Shown here: in pieces, positions 43,738 through 53,447 of the stretch
Layout of the letters: each line of letters opens with the position of its first letter
Numbering within the stretch: position 1 is the first letter of the stretch
NCBI GenBank assembly: GCA_002319075.1
Contig: NVQB01000001.1
Coordinates: forward strand, 2,108,001 to 2,172,000
Direction: 5' to 3'
From: Sphingobacteriaceae bacterium
GTDB lineage: Bacteria > Bacteroidota > Bacteroidia > B-17B0 > Aurantibacillaceae
Length of the DNA: 64,000 nt
Notes under the pieces: model-generated
Told to the model about the DNA's origin: nothing
What the model saw: the letters and a program-made list of their open reading frames with translations, nothing else
Database searches by the model: none
Program-made: the position numbers and the translations under genes

Positions 43738-44985
43738 TTGAAAAAAGCTCTTAATGCATTGATTGTTTTAGGTGTAGAAGACACTCAATCTTCCTATGAA
43801 AAGAGGCGTATTAAAACCACCAATCTTATTAACCTTCTTGTTGTTTTCCTGATTCTTGTTGGATACAGCAACTACTTTATCATTCACAGCGACTTCGCAT
43901 TTGTTCCGGTAACTTGTTTCTTGTGCCTTTCTTTAGTTTCCATTTTTTTAAACAAGGTCCGACACACAACAGCATCCTTCCTGCTATTCACCATCAATAT
44001 AAATCTTTCTATTTTTTTTATAAACGAATACTATCCCTTCGAAACCGGGTCTTACCTGTTTTATTTTCCCCTTATAGTAAGTATAGTACTCCTTAATAAT
44101 CCAAGTTTCAAGAACAAATATTCGGTCATTCACTTTTCTATTTGCGCGGGCTTTTTTATTGGCGGGCTTTTGCTAGACTTCCCTGCGCTCCGTTTAACTA
44201 CCCTCACACCTGCTCAAATAAGACTTTTGTGGTATTTCGACTTAGTAATGGCAACCATGCTTACCGCCGTTCTAACGTTTTTACTCACCCGCATTATCTA
44301 TAAACAAAACCAGGAAATTATTATTCAGAATGATGATCTTAAAAAAGCAAAAGAGATCGTTAATGTTTCGCTCAAAGAAAAAGAGGTGCTGCTGGCAGAG
44401 TTACATCACCGTGTAAAAAATAATCTGGCGATTATTTCCGGACTATTGAATTTGCAGAAAGATGCCATTGAAAACGAAGAGGCCAAACAGGTTTTAAGCG
44501 ATAGTAAAACCCGTATAATGAGTATGGCCCTGGTGCACAAAATGCTCTACGAAAATGTTGAACTCAAAAATATTAACCTTGGCAAATATGCTTCTGAGCT
44601 CCTGAATGAATTATTATACTCGTATAACCTTATAAAAGTAGTGAAAGTGAACGAAGACTTCGATGCCGTAAATATACCGGTCAGTAAATCTATTCCGCTT
44701 GGTTTGATACTTAATGAGGTTATAACCAATTGCATTAAATATGTGTATAAACCTTGCGAGGAATTAAACGGTGTATTCAACATTAGTATAAAATTAAAGG
44801 AAGGTCAGGTTGTTTTAATCATGAAAGACAACGGTTTAGGTTTTCCTAAAGACTTTAATGTAGATTCTGAAAATCAGTCCCTTGGCATTTATCTTATCAA
44901 AACATTAGCCGAACAGATTGATGGGAAAGTACGGTTCTCAAATGAGGCCGGAGCAAAAATTGAGTTAAATTTTTCCCACAATTAA
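43738..44985 (+). CDS. Membrane sensor histidine kinase (HisKA_2 type)
   Basis: A 415-residue sensor kinase. The N-terminal 185 residues hold about six membrane helices with almost no periplasmic domain. A short coiled linker (about 186-218) leads to the dimerisation/phosphoacceptor region ELHHRVKNNLAIISGLLNLQ (residues 221-240, phospho-His 223 or 224), the HisKA_2 form. The ATPase part shows NEVITNCIKYVY, DNGLGFP and GIYLIKTLAEQ. The start is a TTG at 43738; TATACTTG at 43711-43718 could be its -7 box. No response regulator is adjacent, so it is an orphan kinase. It sits between rpmF and plsX, genes that usually adjoin. Confidence 0.88.
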   Translation: MKKALNALIVLGVEDTQSSYEKRRIKTTNLINLLVVFLILVGYSNYFIIHSDFAFVPVTCFLCLSLVSIFLNKVRHTTASFLLFTININLSIFFINEYYPFETGSYLFYFPLIVSIVLLNNPSFKNKYSVIHFSICAGFFIGGLLLDFPALRLTTLTPAQIRLLWYFDLVMATMLTAVLTFLLTRIIYKQNQEIIIQNDDLKKAKEIVNVSLKEKEVLLAELHHRVKNNLAIISGLLNLQKDAIENEEAKQVLSDSKTRIMSMALVHKMLYENVELKNINLGKYASELLNELLYSYNLIKVVKVNEDFDAVNIPVSKSIPLGLILNEVITNCIKYVYKPCEELNGVFNISIKLKEGQVVLIMKDNGLGFPKDFNVDSENQSLGIYLIKTLAEQIDGKVRFSNEAGAKIELNFSHN

Positions 44986-45071
44986 ATTTTATAAATGCAA
45001 GCCTATTTAAGGTGTTTTTAAGCATATAAAATTGTATTATTGTGCTTTAGTTAAAGTTTTATGTATAAAAT

Positions 45072-46010
45072 ATGAAGATTGGCTTTGATATTTTAGGCGG
45101 GGACTTCGCTCCAAAAAATTGTCTTGAAGGACTAGTGATGGCTTCGAAAGAGTTACCAGCCGACGTTAAATTGGTTTTGATTGGTGATAGCAATGCCGCT
45201 AAAGAGTACTTTACAAAAAATGGAGTAAACCCAGATCAATTTGACTACGTACATACTACCGAAACTATTGAAATGGGAGAACACCCCACAAAAGCTTTTT
45301 CTCAAAAACCCAATAGCAGCATCTCTTTGGGATATAAACTATTAAAAGAAAAAAATATCGACGCTTTTGCGAGTTCTGGCAATACAGGCGCAATGCTTGT
45401 AGGAGCCATGTTTACAGTTAAAGCGATTCCTGGCGTAATTCGTCCCTGCATTACCTCTATACTTCCTAAAGAAAATGGAGGATTTGGTATTGTGCTTGAT
45501 GTAGGAACAAACGCAGATTGCAAACCCGATGTATTATATCAATTCGGAATTTTAGGATCTATTTGTGCGCAGGAAGTTTATAAAATAAAAAATCCAAAAG
45601 TTGGCTTGCTCAATATTGGCGAAGAACCTGAAAAGGGAAACCTTGTAACCCAGGCTACTCATGCCTTAATGAAGGATTCTAAAGATTTTAATTTTGTAGG
45701 AAACATCGAAGGTCGCGAAGTGTTTTCAGATAAAGCAGATGTAGTAGTTTGCGAAGGTTTTGTAGGAAACATCCTTCTTAAAACGGCGGAAGCTTTTTAC
45801 GACGTAATAAAAACACGTAACCGCAGCGACGAGTATTTCGATAAATTTAATTACGAACTCTACGGAGGAACACCAGTTCTGGGAATCAATGCCAATGTAT
45901 TAATTGGCCATGGTATCTCCAGCTCCCTGGCTTTTAAAAACATGTTGTTGCTGGCTAAAGATGTAGTGGATGCCAAGCTGAACGACAAAATAGAACAAAT
46001 TTTTCAATGA
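45072..46010 (+). CDS. plsX: Phosphate acyltransferase PlsX
   Basis: PlsX makes acyl-phosphate from acyl-ACP for the PlsY step of phospholipid synthesis. The 312-residue product shows the opening MKIGFDILGGDFAPKN, then ASSGNTGAMLVGAMF, VGLLNIGEEPEKGN, FVGNIEGREVF and GFVGNILLKTAEA, all characteristic. Its TGA overlaps the first ATG of fabH, so the two are translationally coupled. Confidence 0.96.
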   Translation: MKIGFDILGGDFAPKNCLEGLVMASKELPADVKLVLIGDSNAAKEYFTKNGVNPDQFDYVHTTETIEMGEHPTKAFSQKPNSSISLGYKLLKEKNIDAFASSGNTGAMLVGAMFTVKAIPGVIRPCITSILPKENGGFGIVLDVGTNADCKPDVLYQFGILGSICAQEVYKIKNPKVGLLNIGEEPEKGNLVTQATHALMKDSKDFNFVGNIEGREVFSDKADVVVCEGFVGNILLKTAEAFYDVIKTRNRSDEYFDKFNYELYGGTPVLGINANVLIGHGISSSLAFKNMLLLAKDVVDAKLNDKIEQIFQ

Positions 46011-47014
46011 TGATGAAAGCTGCAATCACAGCCGTGGCAGGGTATTTGCCGGAAAACATTCTTACTAATAAAGATCTCGAAAAAATGATTGATACCACGG
46101 ATGAGTGGATCACTACCCGCACCGGGATCAAAGAAAGACACATAGAGAACGATCCGAATAAAGCTACCTCCGATATGGGCGTAGAAGCTGTAAAACTTCT
46201 CTGCAAAAAAAGCGGGCTTAAAGTAGAAGAGATCGACCTTTTAATTTGTGCAACAGTAACGCCTGACATGACTTTTCCCGCAACCTCCAACCTTATTTGC
46301 GCTAAACTCGGGGCTAATAAAGCATGGGGCTTCGATCTTGGCGCCGCCTGTTCAGGATTTATTTATGCTCTTACTACGGGTGCTCAATTTATAGAAACAG
46401 GTCGTTACAAAAAAGTTGTGGTTGTTGGTGCCGACATGATGAGCCGCATTATCGATTACACCGATAGAACCACATGCGTTATTTTTGGCGATGGTGCCGG
46501 AGCCGTTTTATTAGAGCCTACTACAGAAGATGTTGGGATCAAAGATTTTATTTTACACTCCGATGGAAACGGAGCAACACATTTACATATGAAAGCTGGA
46601 GGTTCTTTAAGACCACCAAGCCACGAAACCGTGGATGCACGGATGCACTTTGTTCACCAGGAAGGACAGGCTGTTTTTAAACATGCCGTTTACAACATGG
46701 CTGAAGTAAGCGCAAAAATTATGGAGAAAAATAATCTAACTGCAGAGGATGTTACCTGGTTAGCAGCGCACCAGGCTAACAAACGCATTATTGATGCTAC
46801 ATCTTCCCGCATGGGTATTGGATCTGAAAAGGTGATGATGAACATCGAACGCTACGGAAATACCACTGCAGGAACTATTCCCCTATTACTTTGGGATTAC
46901 GAAAAGCAATTGAAAAAAGGAGATAATATTATACTCTCCGCTTTTGGTGGCGGCTTTACCTGGGGGGCAGTGTTCCTGAAATGGGCATACGACGGAAGTA
47001 AAACCGGAAAATAA
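46007..47014 (+). CDS. fabH: Beta-ketoacyl-ACP synthase III
   Basis: FabH starts fatty-acid chains by condensing an acyl-CoA primer with malonyl-ACP. The catalytic triad is Cys115 (LGAACSGFIYAL), His255 (LAAHQANKRII) and Asn285 (YGNTTAGTIPL). Three successive ATG codons (46007, 46010, 46013) can serve as start; the first overlaps plsX's stop. The 335-residue length is standard. A terminator follows. Confidence 0.95.
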   Translation: MMMKAAITAVAGYLPENILTNKDLEKMIDTTDEWITTRTGIKERHIENDPNKATSDMGVEAVKLLCKKSGLKVEEIDLLICATVTPDMTFPATSNLICAKLGANKAWGFDLGAACSGFIYALTTGAQFIETGRYKKVVVVGADMMSRIIDYTDRTTCVIFGDGAGAVLLEPTTEDVGIKDFILHSDGNGATHLHMKAGGSLRPPSHETVDARMHFVHQEGQAVFKHAVYNMAEVSAKIMEKNNLTAEDVTWLAAHQANKRIIDATSSRMGIGSEKVMMNIERYGNTTAGTIPLLLWDYEKQLKKGDNIILSAFGGGFTWGAVFLKWAYDGSKTGK

Positions 47015-47037
47015 TTTTTCTTACATACTAACCTTTT

Positions 47038-47064
47038 AAAAGCTCCGCGATACGGAGCTTTTTT
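47038..47064 (+). terminator. Intrinsic terminator after fabH
   Basis: A 10-bp stem (AAAAGCTCCG at 47038-47047 with CGGAGCTTTT at 47053-47062), five-base loop and a T-run to 47064. Confidence 0.88.
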
Positions 47065-47161
47065 ATTTTAGATACCCCCAATTTCGCCGAACAAGCTATT
47101 TTTGACCCTCAAATTCAGCTATTTAACACTGTTATAGAGGCATTTTAACTTATTTATAGTT

Positions 47162-47169
47162 TACATTTG
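47162..47169 (+). promoter_or_regulatory. Candidate -7 box TACATTTG before the redoxin gene
   Basis: An exact TAnnTTTG match lies 21 bases before the ATG at 47191. The -33 element is weak (a TTTT stretch near 47143). It sits after the fabH terminator, so the redoxin gene probably has its own transcript. Confidence 0.55.
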
Positions 47170-47190
47170 TATGTAACTAAATCATAGGCT

Positions 47191-47811
47191 ATGAAGCATA
47201 AAAAATCTCTAATTGTTATACTACTGGCTCTGTGTACCGGCCTTTTCTCATTCAGTAATTTTCTTCCTCCACTTGAAGAGCTCGCCTTAAATGCTGCTAT
47301 TCCACTGCCTGATTATAAAATGAAGGATGTTTCGGGTAAAGACATTAGTTTGAATGAAGCAAAAACTCAAAAGGGCTTGCTTGTTATTTTTTCATGTAAC
47401 ACTTGTCCTTACGTTAAACTTAGCGCCAGCCGCATCAAAGATTATTCTGATTATTGCCAGTCTAACGGAATTGGTTGTGCCATAATCAACAGCAATGAAG
47501 CTCAACGTAGCGAAGATGATAGTTATGCTGAAATGGTAAAGTATTATGGCTCACAACACTTAAAGTGTATATACGCGGTTGACGAAAAAAGTCAACTGGC
47601 CAACGCTTTCGGAGCTGGGCGCACCCCCCAGTGTTTTTTATTTAATGCAAAAGGACTTATTTACAAAGGTGCTATTGACGATAATGTAAAAGATCCGTCG
47701 GCGGTTAAAGATCCGTACCTAAAAAATGCCCTTACTGCTTTGAGCAAAAACGAAATTCCAAAAACGCAGGAAACCAAATCTATCGGTTGCACCATTAAAC
47801 GTATTGAATAA
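47191..47811 (+). CDS. Exported thioredoxin-fold redoxin
   Basis: A 206-residue protein with an N-terminal hydrophobic signal (KKSLIVILLALCTGLFSFS). The thioredoxin/AhpC-TSA-like fold carries a CxxC at Cys69-Cys72 (FSCNTCPYVKLSASRI), followed by NSNEAQRSEDDSYAEMVKYY and GAGRTPQCFLFN with the cis-proline region. The pattern matches the 'thioredoxin family / redoxin domain' proteins with CNTCPY found in many bacteria. A disulfide reductase or peroxide-related role outside the cytoplasm is likely, but the partner is unknown. Confidence 0.83.
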   Translation: MKHKKSLIVILLALCTGLFSFSNFLPPLEELALNAAIPLPDYKMKDVSGKDISLNEAKTQKGLLVIFSCNTCPYVKLSASRIKDYSDYCQSNGIGCAIINSNEAQRSEDDSYAEMVKYYGSQHLKCIYAVDEKSQLANAFGAGRTPQCFLFNAKGLIYKGAIDDNVKDPSAVKDPYLKNALTALSKNEIPKTQETKSIGCTIKRIE

Positions 47812-47843
47812 GTATTTCTCGACTAGGCTCAAAAGGATAATAA

Positions 47844-48086
<243 letters not shown>

Positions 48087-48095
48087 AATTTATAT

Positions 48096-50120
48096 ATGTC
48101 ATCAGCTACGACACAACTCACTTTCAAAGAATTAATACTTCAGGGAATTCCTTCTGAATTGCCTGCTCATAAAACGCCTGAGCAAAACATAAATCATGCT
48201 CCCAAGCGTAAAGACATTCTGAATGCCGATGAAAAAAAATTAGCCATCAGAAATGCTCTGCGTTATTTTGATAAAAAACACCACGCGGTTTTAGCAAAAG
48301 AATTTGCTGAAGAACTTAAAACTTATGGGCGAATTTACATGTACCGTTTTCGCCCGGATTATAAAATATACGCCCGCCCTATTTTCGATTACCCACATCA
48401 ATCCAAACAAGCGGCTGCTATTATGCACATGCTTAGCAATAACCTCGACTATGCCGTTGCGCAACATCCTCAGGAACTAATTACTTATGGCGGAAATGGC
48501 GCTGTGTTCCAAAACTGGGCACAATACCTTTTAACCATGCAGTATTTAGCAACTATGACCGATGAGCAAACACTCGTGCTCTATAGCGGACATCCAATGG
48601 GGCTTTTTCCGGCACCGAAGGATTCTCCACGTGTAGTAGTTACCAATGGGATGATGATTCCGAACTATAGCAAGCCCGATGATTGGGAAAAATTTAACGC
48701 ACTTGGTGTAACACAATACGGACAAATGACTGCGGGAAGCTTTATGTACATTGGTCCCCAAGGCATCGTACACGGCACTACCATAACCGTTATGAACGCT
48801 GCCCGTAAAAAATTTAAAACAGAAGAGGAGCGTCGCGGCAAACTATTTGTCACCTGCGGACTCGGTGGCATGAGTGGCGCGCAACCAAAGGCTGCGAAAA
48901 TTGCCGGACTTGTTTCTATTACTGCTGAAATAAATCCAAAAGCTGTTAAGACCCGCCATTCACAAGGTTGGGTGGATGAAGTTTTTACCGACCTCGACAA
49001 ATTAATGGCCCGTACCAAAAAAGCACAACAAAACAAGGAAGCTGTTAGTTTAGCTTATGAAGGTAATGTGGTTGATCTCTGGGAGCGCCTGGAGAAAGAC
49101 TCCATAAGCGTTGATATTGGAAGCGATCAAACTTCATTGCACAATCCCTGGGCGGGCGGATATTATCCTGCAGGGTTAAGTCTCGAAGAGAGTAATAAAC
49201 TGATGGCCGAAAAGCCTGAGCACTTTAAAAAAGAAGTTCAGAAAACGCTTGTTCGTCATATAAATGCCGTAAATGCTTTGGCTAAAAAAGGCATGTACTT
49301 TTTCGATTATGGAAATGCATTTTTGTTAGAAGTTTCCCGCGCAGGCGGTGATGTATTTGCAAACAAAGAAAATGGTGAGTTCAAATACAAATCGTATGTT
49401 CAGGATATCTTAGGGCCCATGTGTTTCGATTATGGCTTTGGTCCTTTCCGTTGGGTGTGCGCATCTGCAAAACCCGAAGATCTTGCTGTAACTGATAAAT
49501 TAGCAGAAGAAGTTCTCGAGGAGATCTATAAAACTGCGCCTAACGAAATTAAACAACAGTTACATGATAATATTGTGTGGATCAAAGAGGCGCAACAAAA
49601 TAATTTGGTAGTGGGTTCACAAGCACGTATTCTTTATGCTGACAGTGAAGGACGTATTAAAATTGCGCAGGCGATAAACAAAGCGATCAAAGAAGGGAAA
49701 ATTTCTGCACCAGTTGTTTTAGGACGCGATCACCATGATGTAAGCGGAACCGACAGCCCTTACCGCGAGACTTCTAACATTTATGATGGAAGTAAATTTA
49801 CAGCGGACATGGCCGTACAAAACTTTGTTGGAGATTCGTTCAGAGGTGCCACATGGATCAGTCTCCACAATGGTGGTGGTGTTGGTTGGGGTGAAGTTAT
49901 TAATGGTGGTTTTGGCCTTGTGTTAGATGGAAGTGCAGAAGCAGAGCGTAAATTAGAACAAATGCTTTTCTGGGATGTGAATAATGGGATTGCCCGTAGA
50001 AGTTGGGCCCGCAACGATGAAGCGCTATTTGCTATAAAACGCGAAATGGCCCGCCGTCCTGATTTAAAAGTGACGCTTCCCAATTTGGTGGACGATAAAA
50101 CACTGGAAGGTTTGATTTAA
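48096..50120 (+). CDS. hutU: Urocanate hydratase
   Basis: HutU converts urocanate to imidazolone propionate, the second step of histidine breakdown, using tightly bound NAD. The 674-residue product belongs to the longer form of the family. Recognisable parts are QELITYGGNGAVFQNWAQY (core YGGNGAVFQNW), LYSGHPMGLFP, GTTITVMNAARKKF, the NAD-site CGLGGMSGAQPKAAK, GPMCFDYGFGPFRWVCAS and SLHNGGGVGWGEVINGGFG. The other hut genes (hutH, hutI, hutG/ftcD) are not in the window. Confidence 0.95.
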   Translation: MSSATTQLTFKELILQGIPSELPAHKTPEQNINHAPKRKDILNADEKKLAIRNALRYFDKKHHAVLAKEFAEELKTYGRIYMYRFRPDYKIYARPIFDYPHQSKQAAAIMHMLSNNLDYAVAQHPQELITYGGNGAVFQNWAQYLLTMQYLATMTDEQTLVLYSGHPMGLFPAPKDSPRVVVTNGMMIPNYSKPDDWEKFNALGVTQYGQMTAGSFMYIGPQGIVHGTTITVMNAARKKFKTEEERRGKLFVTCGLGGMSGAQPKAAKIAGLVSITAEINPKAVKTRHSQGWVDEVFTDLDKLMARTKKAQQNKEAVSLAYEGNVVDLWERLEKDSISVDIGSDQTSLHNPWAGGYYPAGLSLEESNKLMAEKPEHFKKEVQKTLVRHINAVNALAKKGMYFFDYGNAFLLEVSRAGGDVFANKENGEFKYKSYVQDILGPMCFDYGFGPFRWVCASAKPEDLAVTDKLAEEVLEEIYKTAPNEIKQQLHDNIVWIKEAQQNNLVVGSQARILYADSEGRIKIAQAINKAIKEGKISAPVVLGRDHHDVSGTDSPYRETSNIYDGSKFTADMAVQNFVGDSFRGATWISLHNGGGVGWGEVINGGFGLVLDGSAEAERKLEQMLFWDVNNGIARRSWARNDEALFAIKREMARRPDLKVTLPNLVDDKTLEGLI

Positions 50121-50138
50121 TTTGTAGTGATTTGCTCG

Positions 50139-51152
50139 ATGAAAAAAATCTATTTTTGCTTCCTGGTAATTACTTTTTTCACGCGAGCTTTTTCGCAGGG
50201 CAGGAACATAAATAAACTTACGCTCGAAACAACCTATTCACAAGTCGAGATTCACAAATCGCTGAGAGACCTTATAACACAAGCTGAGAAATCGTCTTAT
50301 TTTGATGATGCGTTTTTTAATGGTCTGCTTAAAAAAATAATGCTGGACAAACAATTCAGCGCGAAAGAAAAAGTGCAGCTCTTTTATTTGATGCAGAAAC
50401 AATTGGGTTTTGCTTTTGTGGGTGTCAATTATCTTCCTCCAAAACAAACCTATTTTAATTTTTTTTCGGGCGAAGTTCTTACCTGGCAAAAAACCCGCTT
50501 AAGTTTGCGTGAATTAAAATACGATCCCGCAGAACTTCTTGCTTTGCTAGATTCAAACTGGAAAAGCGATCCAATTGTGGCCTCCAATGCTTTGCTACTT
50601 TCTACTCTTTTAAATTCAGAAGCCACTGCCAAAGCTTTGCAACAGTATAGTAATTATGAAGTTATATTACAGGCAAAAAATCCCGATATCCTGAATCACT
50701 ATTTATGTTTGAGTGCCGCAGTAAAACAAGACACCATCGTTACTGCCAATCTTGCTAAAAATGCTCTGCGTTTTACATCCGAAAATTATATTGAAGATGC
50801 ACTTTGCGCTCTGTATTCAAAAAACAACTCTGTTATCACTATTAAAACTTACATTTTGCAAGAGGCAAATTCTCAAAATGATCTGAGCATTCAAACCGCT
50901 CTGGCGGCTCTCTATAGCAAAGTGCCGCCGGCAACCTTCGGAAAAAGCGTTCAAAGTTTTATAGAAGAAAGCAAAGACAAATGGAAGAAAGAACTTCTAA
51001 AAAACATTCTCGCTAATAAAATTCCATTCAATTACAGTCTCGCTAACAAAGAACAAATTGTCACCAAAACCTGGGAGGGTGTTACGCTAAGTCTATACAA
51101 TGATGGAGCGCTCATTAGCAATGGGACTTTATTGGAGTTTGATGAGAATTGA
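50139..51152 (+). CDS. Exported protein of unknown function
   Basis: A 337-residue protein that I do not recognise. The ATG at 50139 gives the signal peptide MKKIYFCFLVITFFTRAFSQ; a GTG at 50127 is an unneeded upstream alternative. The mature part is rich in alpha-helical segments of about 30-40 residues (PIVASNALLLSTLLNSEATAKAL, then HYLCLSAAVKQDTIVTANLAKNAL), resembling HEAT-like or TPR-like helical repeats. The last 30 residues look beta-rich. It begins 18 bases after hutU, but a shared function with histidine breakdown is not evident. The stop codon is followed by a run of eight C residues. Confidence 0.6.
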   Translation: MKKIYFCFLVITFFTRAFSQGRNINKLTLETTYSQVEIHKSLRDLITQAEKSSYFDDAFFNGLLKKIMLDKQFSAKEKVQLFYLMQKQLGFAFVGVNYLPPKQTYFNFFSGEVLTWQKTRLSLRELKYDPAELLALLDSNWKSDPIVASNALLLSTLLNSEATAKALQQYSNYEVILQAKNPDILNHYLCLSAAVKQDTIVTANLAKNALRFTSENYIEDALCALYSKNNSVITIKTYILQEANSQNDLSIQTALAALYSKVPPATFGKSVQSFIEESKDKWKKELLKNILANKIPFNYSLANKEQIVTKTWEGVTLSLYNDGALISNGTLLEFDEN

Positions 51153-51235
51153 CCCCCCCCATTTCTTTAATATCCCCCCAAAAGAGTTCCTGAAAAGCCA
51201 GCTTTTTTTGATATTTTTAAGGCTCATTATTAGTT

Positions 51236-53377
51236 ATGAAAAAATTTATTTATACCTCCGCGCTTGTCGTAGTATCGGCGCTTACTGCTTTTGCACAAGA
51301 CAAAACTTTAACCATTCAGGAAGCTGTTTTAAAAGGACGCACAAGTCTTGCGCCAAAACGTTTATCTAATCTTGGATTTATTTCCGATTCTAAAAAGATT
51401 GCCTACATCGATAAAAACGAACTAATAATTCTAAACGGCCAGGATGGAAAAATAATTTCATCCATGTCGACAGTAGCCTTTAATAAGGCTTTGGCTGCGG
51501 GTGGCATGGACACTGTTTCGGGCTACGAAGGTTTAAAATGGAAAAACGAAAACGAATTTTATTTCAAACATAAAAAAGGAGAATCACTTTATACTATCGA
51601 TAAAAAATCCATTTCAAAATCGGAACGCAAACAGTCAGATGCTGCTTTGGAAAATCTGGATGAGTATAAAGAAGGAGAAATTTTTGCACACGTAGCAAAT
51701 AATAACGTTTACGTTTACGTCAATGGCGAGTCTACACAAGTTACCAAAGATGGCTCTTACGAAATAGTAAACGGAAAAAGTGTGCACCGCGATGAGTTCG
51801 GCATACACAAGGGTACCTACTGGAGTCCGAACGGAAATTTTTTAGCTTATTACAGAATGGATCAAAGCGATGTAACGGATTATCCTGTAATCGACTGGAC
51901 AAGTTATCCGGCCAAAAACGTAAATATCAAATATCCAATGGCTGGTAACAAAAGTCATTATGTAACATTGTTTGTTTACGATTTAAAGTCTAAAAAAAGC
52001 ACCTTGATTAAAACAGAAGGTCCAAAAGAACAGTACCTGACGAATGTTTCCTGGAGCCCCGATGAAAAGAAAATTTACATCGCTGTTCTAAACCGCGAAC
52101 AAAATCACTACAAGCTAAACGAATACGATGCCGCTACGGGAGCTTTCATCAAAACATTATTCGAAGAAAAAGACGAAAAATATACCGAGCCTTCCAATCC
52201 AATGCTCTTTGTAAAAAACAATCCAAAACAATTTATCTGGCAAAGCCGCAAAGATGGGTTCAATCATTTTTACTTATATAACGTGGATGGAAGTCTTGTA
52301 AAGCAACTCACCAAAGGCAACTGGGAAGTAAAAACTGAAAATGGTTTCGATGAAAAAGGAGAAAATTTATTTTTTCATGCTAACGAACAAAGTCCGGTGA
52401 ACCAGGATTTTTATTCTGTGAATTTAAAATCCGGAAAAATGACTCGCTTAACCAAAGATAACGGTTTTCACACTGTTGCTTTAAGCAAAAAAGGAGATTT
52501 TTTTATCGACAACTTTACGTCCTGCTACACACCACGTGAATACAGGATCATTCAGCCAAACGGAAAATCCTCTACGATCTACAAAGCTGAAAATCCTTTA
52601 AAGGATTATAAAACGGGCAAATGGAATTTGTTCACGATTAAAAATAGCGAAGGAACTGACTTGTATTGCCGCATGTTTAAACCGGTAGATTTTGACAGTA
52701 CTAAAAAATATCCGGTGCTTGTATATCTCTATAACGGTCCGCATTCGCAAATGGTCACTAACACCTGGATGGCCGGCGGAGAAGTATGGTACCAATACAT
52801 GGCAGAAAAAGGATTTATCGTTTTTACTTTAGATGGCAGAGGAACTTCCTACCGCGGGAAAGCATTTGAGCAGGCTATTCACAGACAAGTAGGAACTAAA
52901 GAAATGGAAGACCAGTTAAAAGGTGTGGAATATTTAAAATCATTGCCGTATGTTGACGCTAACCGTTTAGGCGTGCATGGCTGGAGCTACGGAGGTTTTA
53001 TGACTACTTCCTTAATGACAAGTCACGCAGGAGTGTTTAAAGTAGCTGCTGCTGGCGGTCCGGTAATAGACTGGAGCTACTATGAAATTATGTACGGAGA
53101 ACGTTATATGGATTCTCCGCAGGAAAATAAAGAAGGGTATGATAAGAATAATCTATTAAATCATGTAGATAAATTAAAAGGAAAACTCTTAATGATTCAC
53201 GGAGCACAAGATGATGTAGTTGTTTGGCAACATAGCATTATGTACCAAAAGAAAGCCGTAGACAAAGGCGTGCAATTGGATTATTATGTTTATCCCGGAC
53301 ACATGCACAATGTGCTTGGAAAAGACCGCGCGCATTTGATGGAAAAGATCTGTAATTATTTTATAGATAATCTCTAG
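51236..53377 (+). CDS. Dipeptidyl peptidase IV-like serine peptidase (S9)
   Basis: A 713-residue exported peptidase that should remove X-Pro or X-Ala dipeptides from peptide N-termini. A signal peptide (KKFIYTSALVVVSALTAFAQ) precedes a beta-propeller region (about residues 40-460, with repeats such as NGNFLAYYRMDQSDVTDYP) and an alpha/beta-hydrolase domain. The triad is Ser584 (HGWSYGGF), Asp659 (HGAQDDVV) and His689 (YPGHMHNVLG). The substrate-binding glutamates are not in the usual EE pair form that I could identify with certainty. A near-consensus -7 box TATTTTTA is at 51212-51219. Confidence 0.92.
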   Translation: MKKFIYTSALVVVSALTAFAQDKTLTIQEAVLKGRTSLAPKRLSNLGFISDSKKIAYIDKNELIILNGQDGKIISSMSTVAFNKALAAGGMDTVSGYEGLKWKNENEFYFKHKKGESLYTIDKKSISKSERKQSDAALENLDEYKEGEIFAHVANNNVYVYVNGESTQVTKDGSYEIVNGKSVHRDEFGIHKGTYWSPNGNFLAYYRMDQSDVTDYPVIDWTSYPAKNVNIKYPMAGNKSHYVTLFVYDLKSKKSTLIKTEGPKEQYLTNVSWSPDEKKIYIAVLNREQNHYKLNEYDAATGAFIKTLFEEKDEKYTEPSNPMLFVKNNPKQFIWQSRKDGFNHFYLYNVDGSLVKQLTKGNWEVKTENGFDEKGENLFFHANEQSPVNQDFYSVNLKSGKMTRLTKDNGFHTVALSKKGDFFIDNFTSCYTPREYRIIQPNGKSSTIYKAENPLKDYKTGKWNLFTIKNSEGTDLYCRMFKPVDFDSTKKYPVLVYLYNGPHSQMVTNTWMAGGEVWYQYMAEKGFIVFTLDGRGTSYRGKAFEQAIHRQVGTKEMEDQLKGVEYLKSLPYVDANRLGVHGWSYGGFMTTSLMTSHAGVFKVAAAGGPVIDWSYYEIMYGERYMDSPQENKEGYDKNNLLNHVDKLKGKLLMIHGAQDDVVVWQHSIMYQKKAVDKGVQLDYYVYPGHMHNVLGKDRAHLMEKICNYFIDNL

Positions 53378-53447
53378 GCCTTTCAACACACTTCGGAAAA
53401 TTTTGTCAGGTTAAATCAGGACAACTTTTCCAGGGTTAAAGAGGGAA

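Noticed and set aside
48665-49036. 123-codon minus-strand frame inside hutU
   Set aside because: It lies fully inside a strongly supported gene and shows no independent motif.
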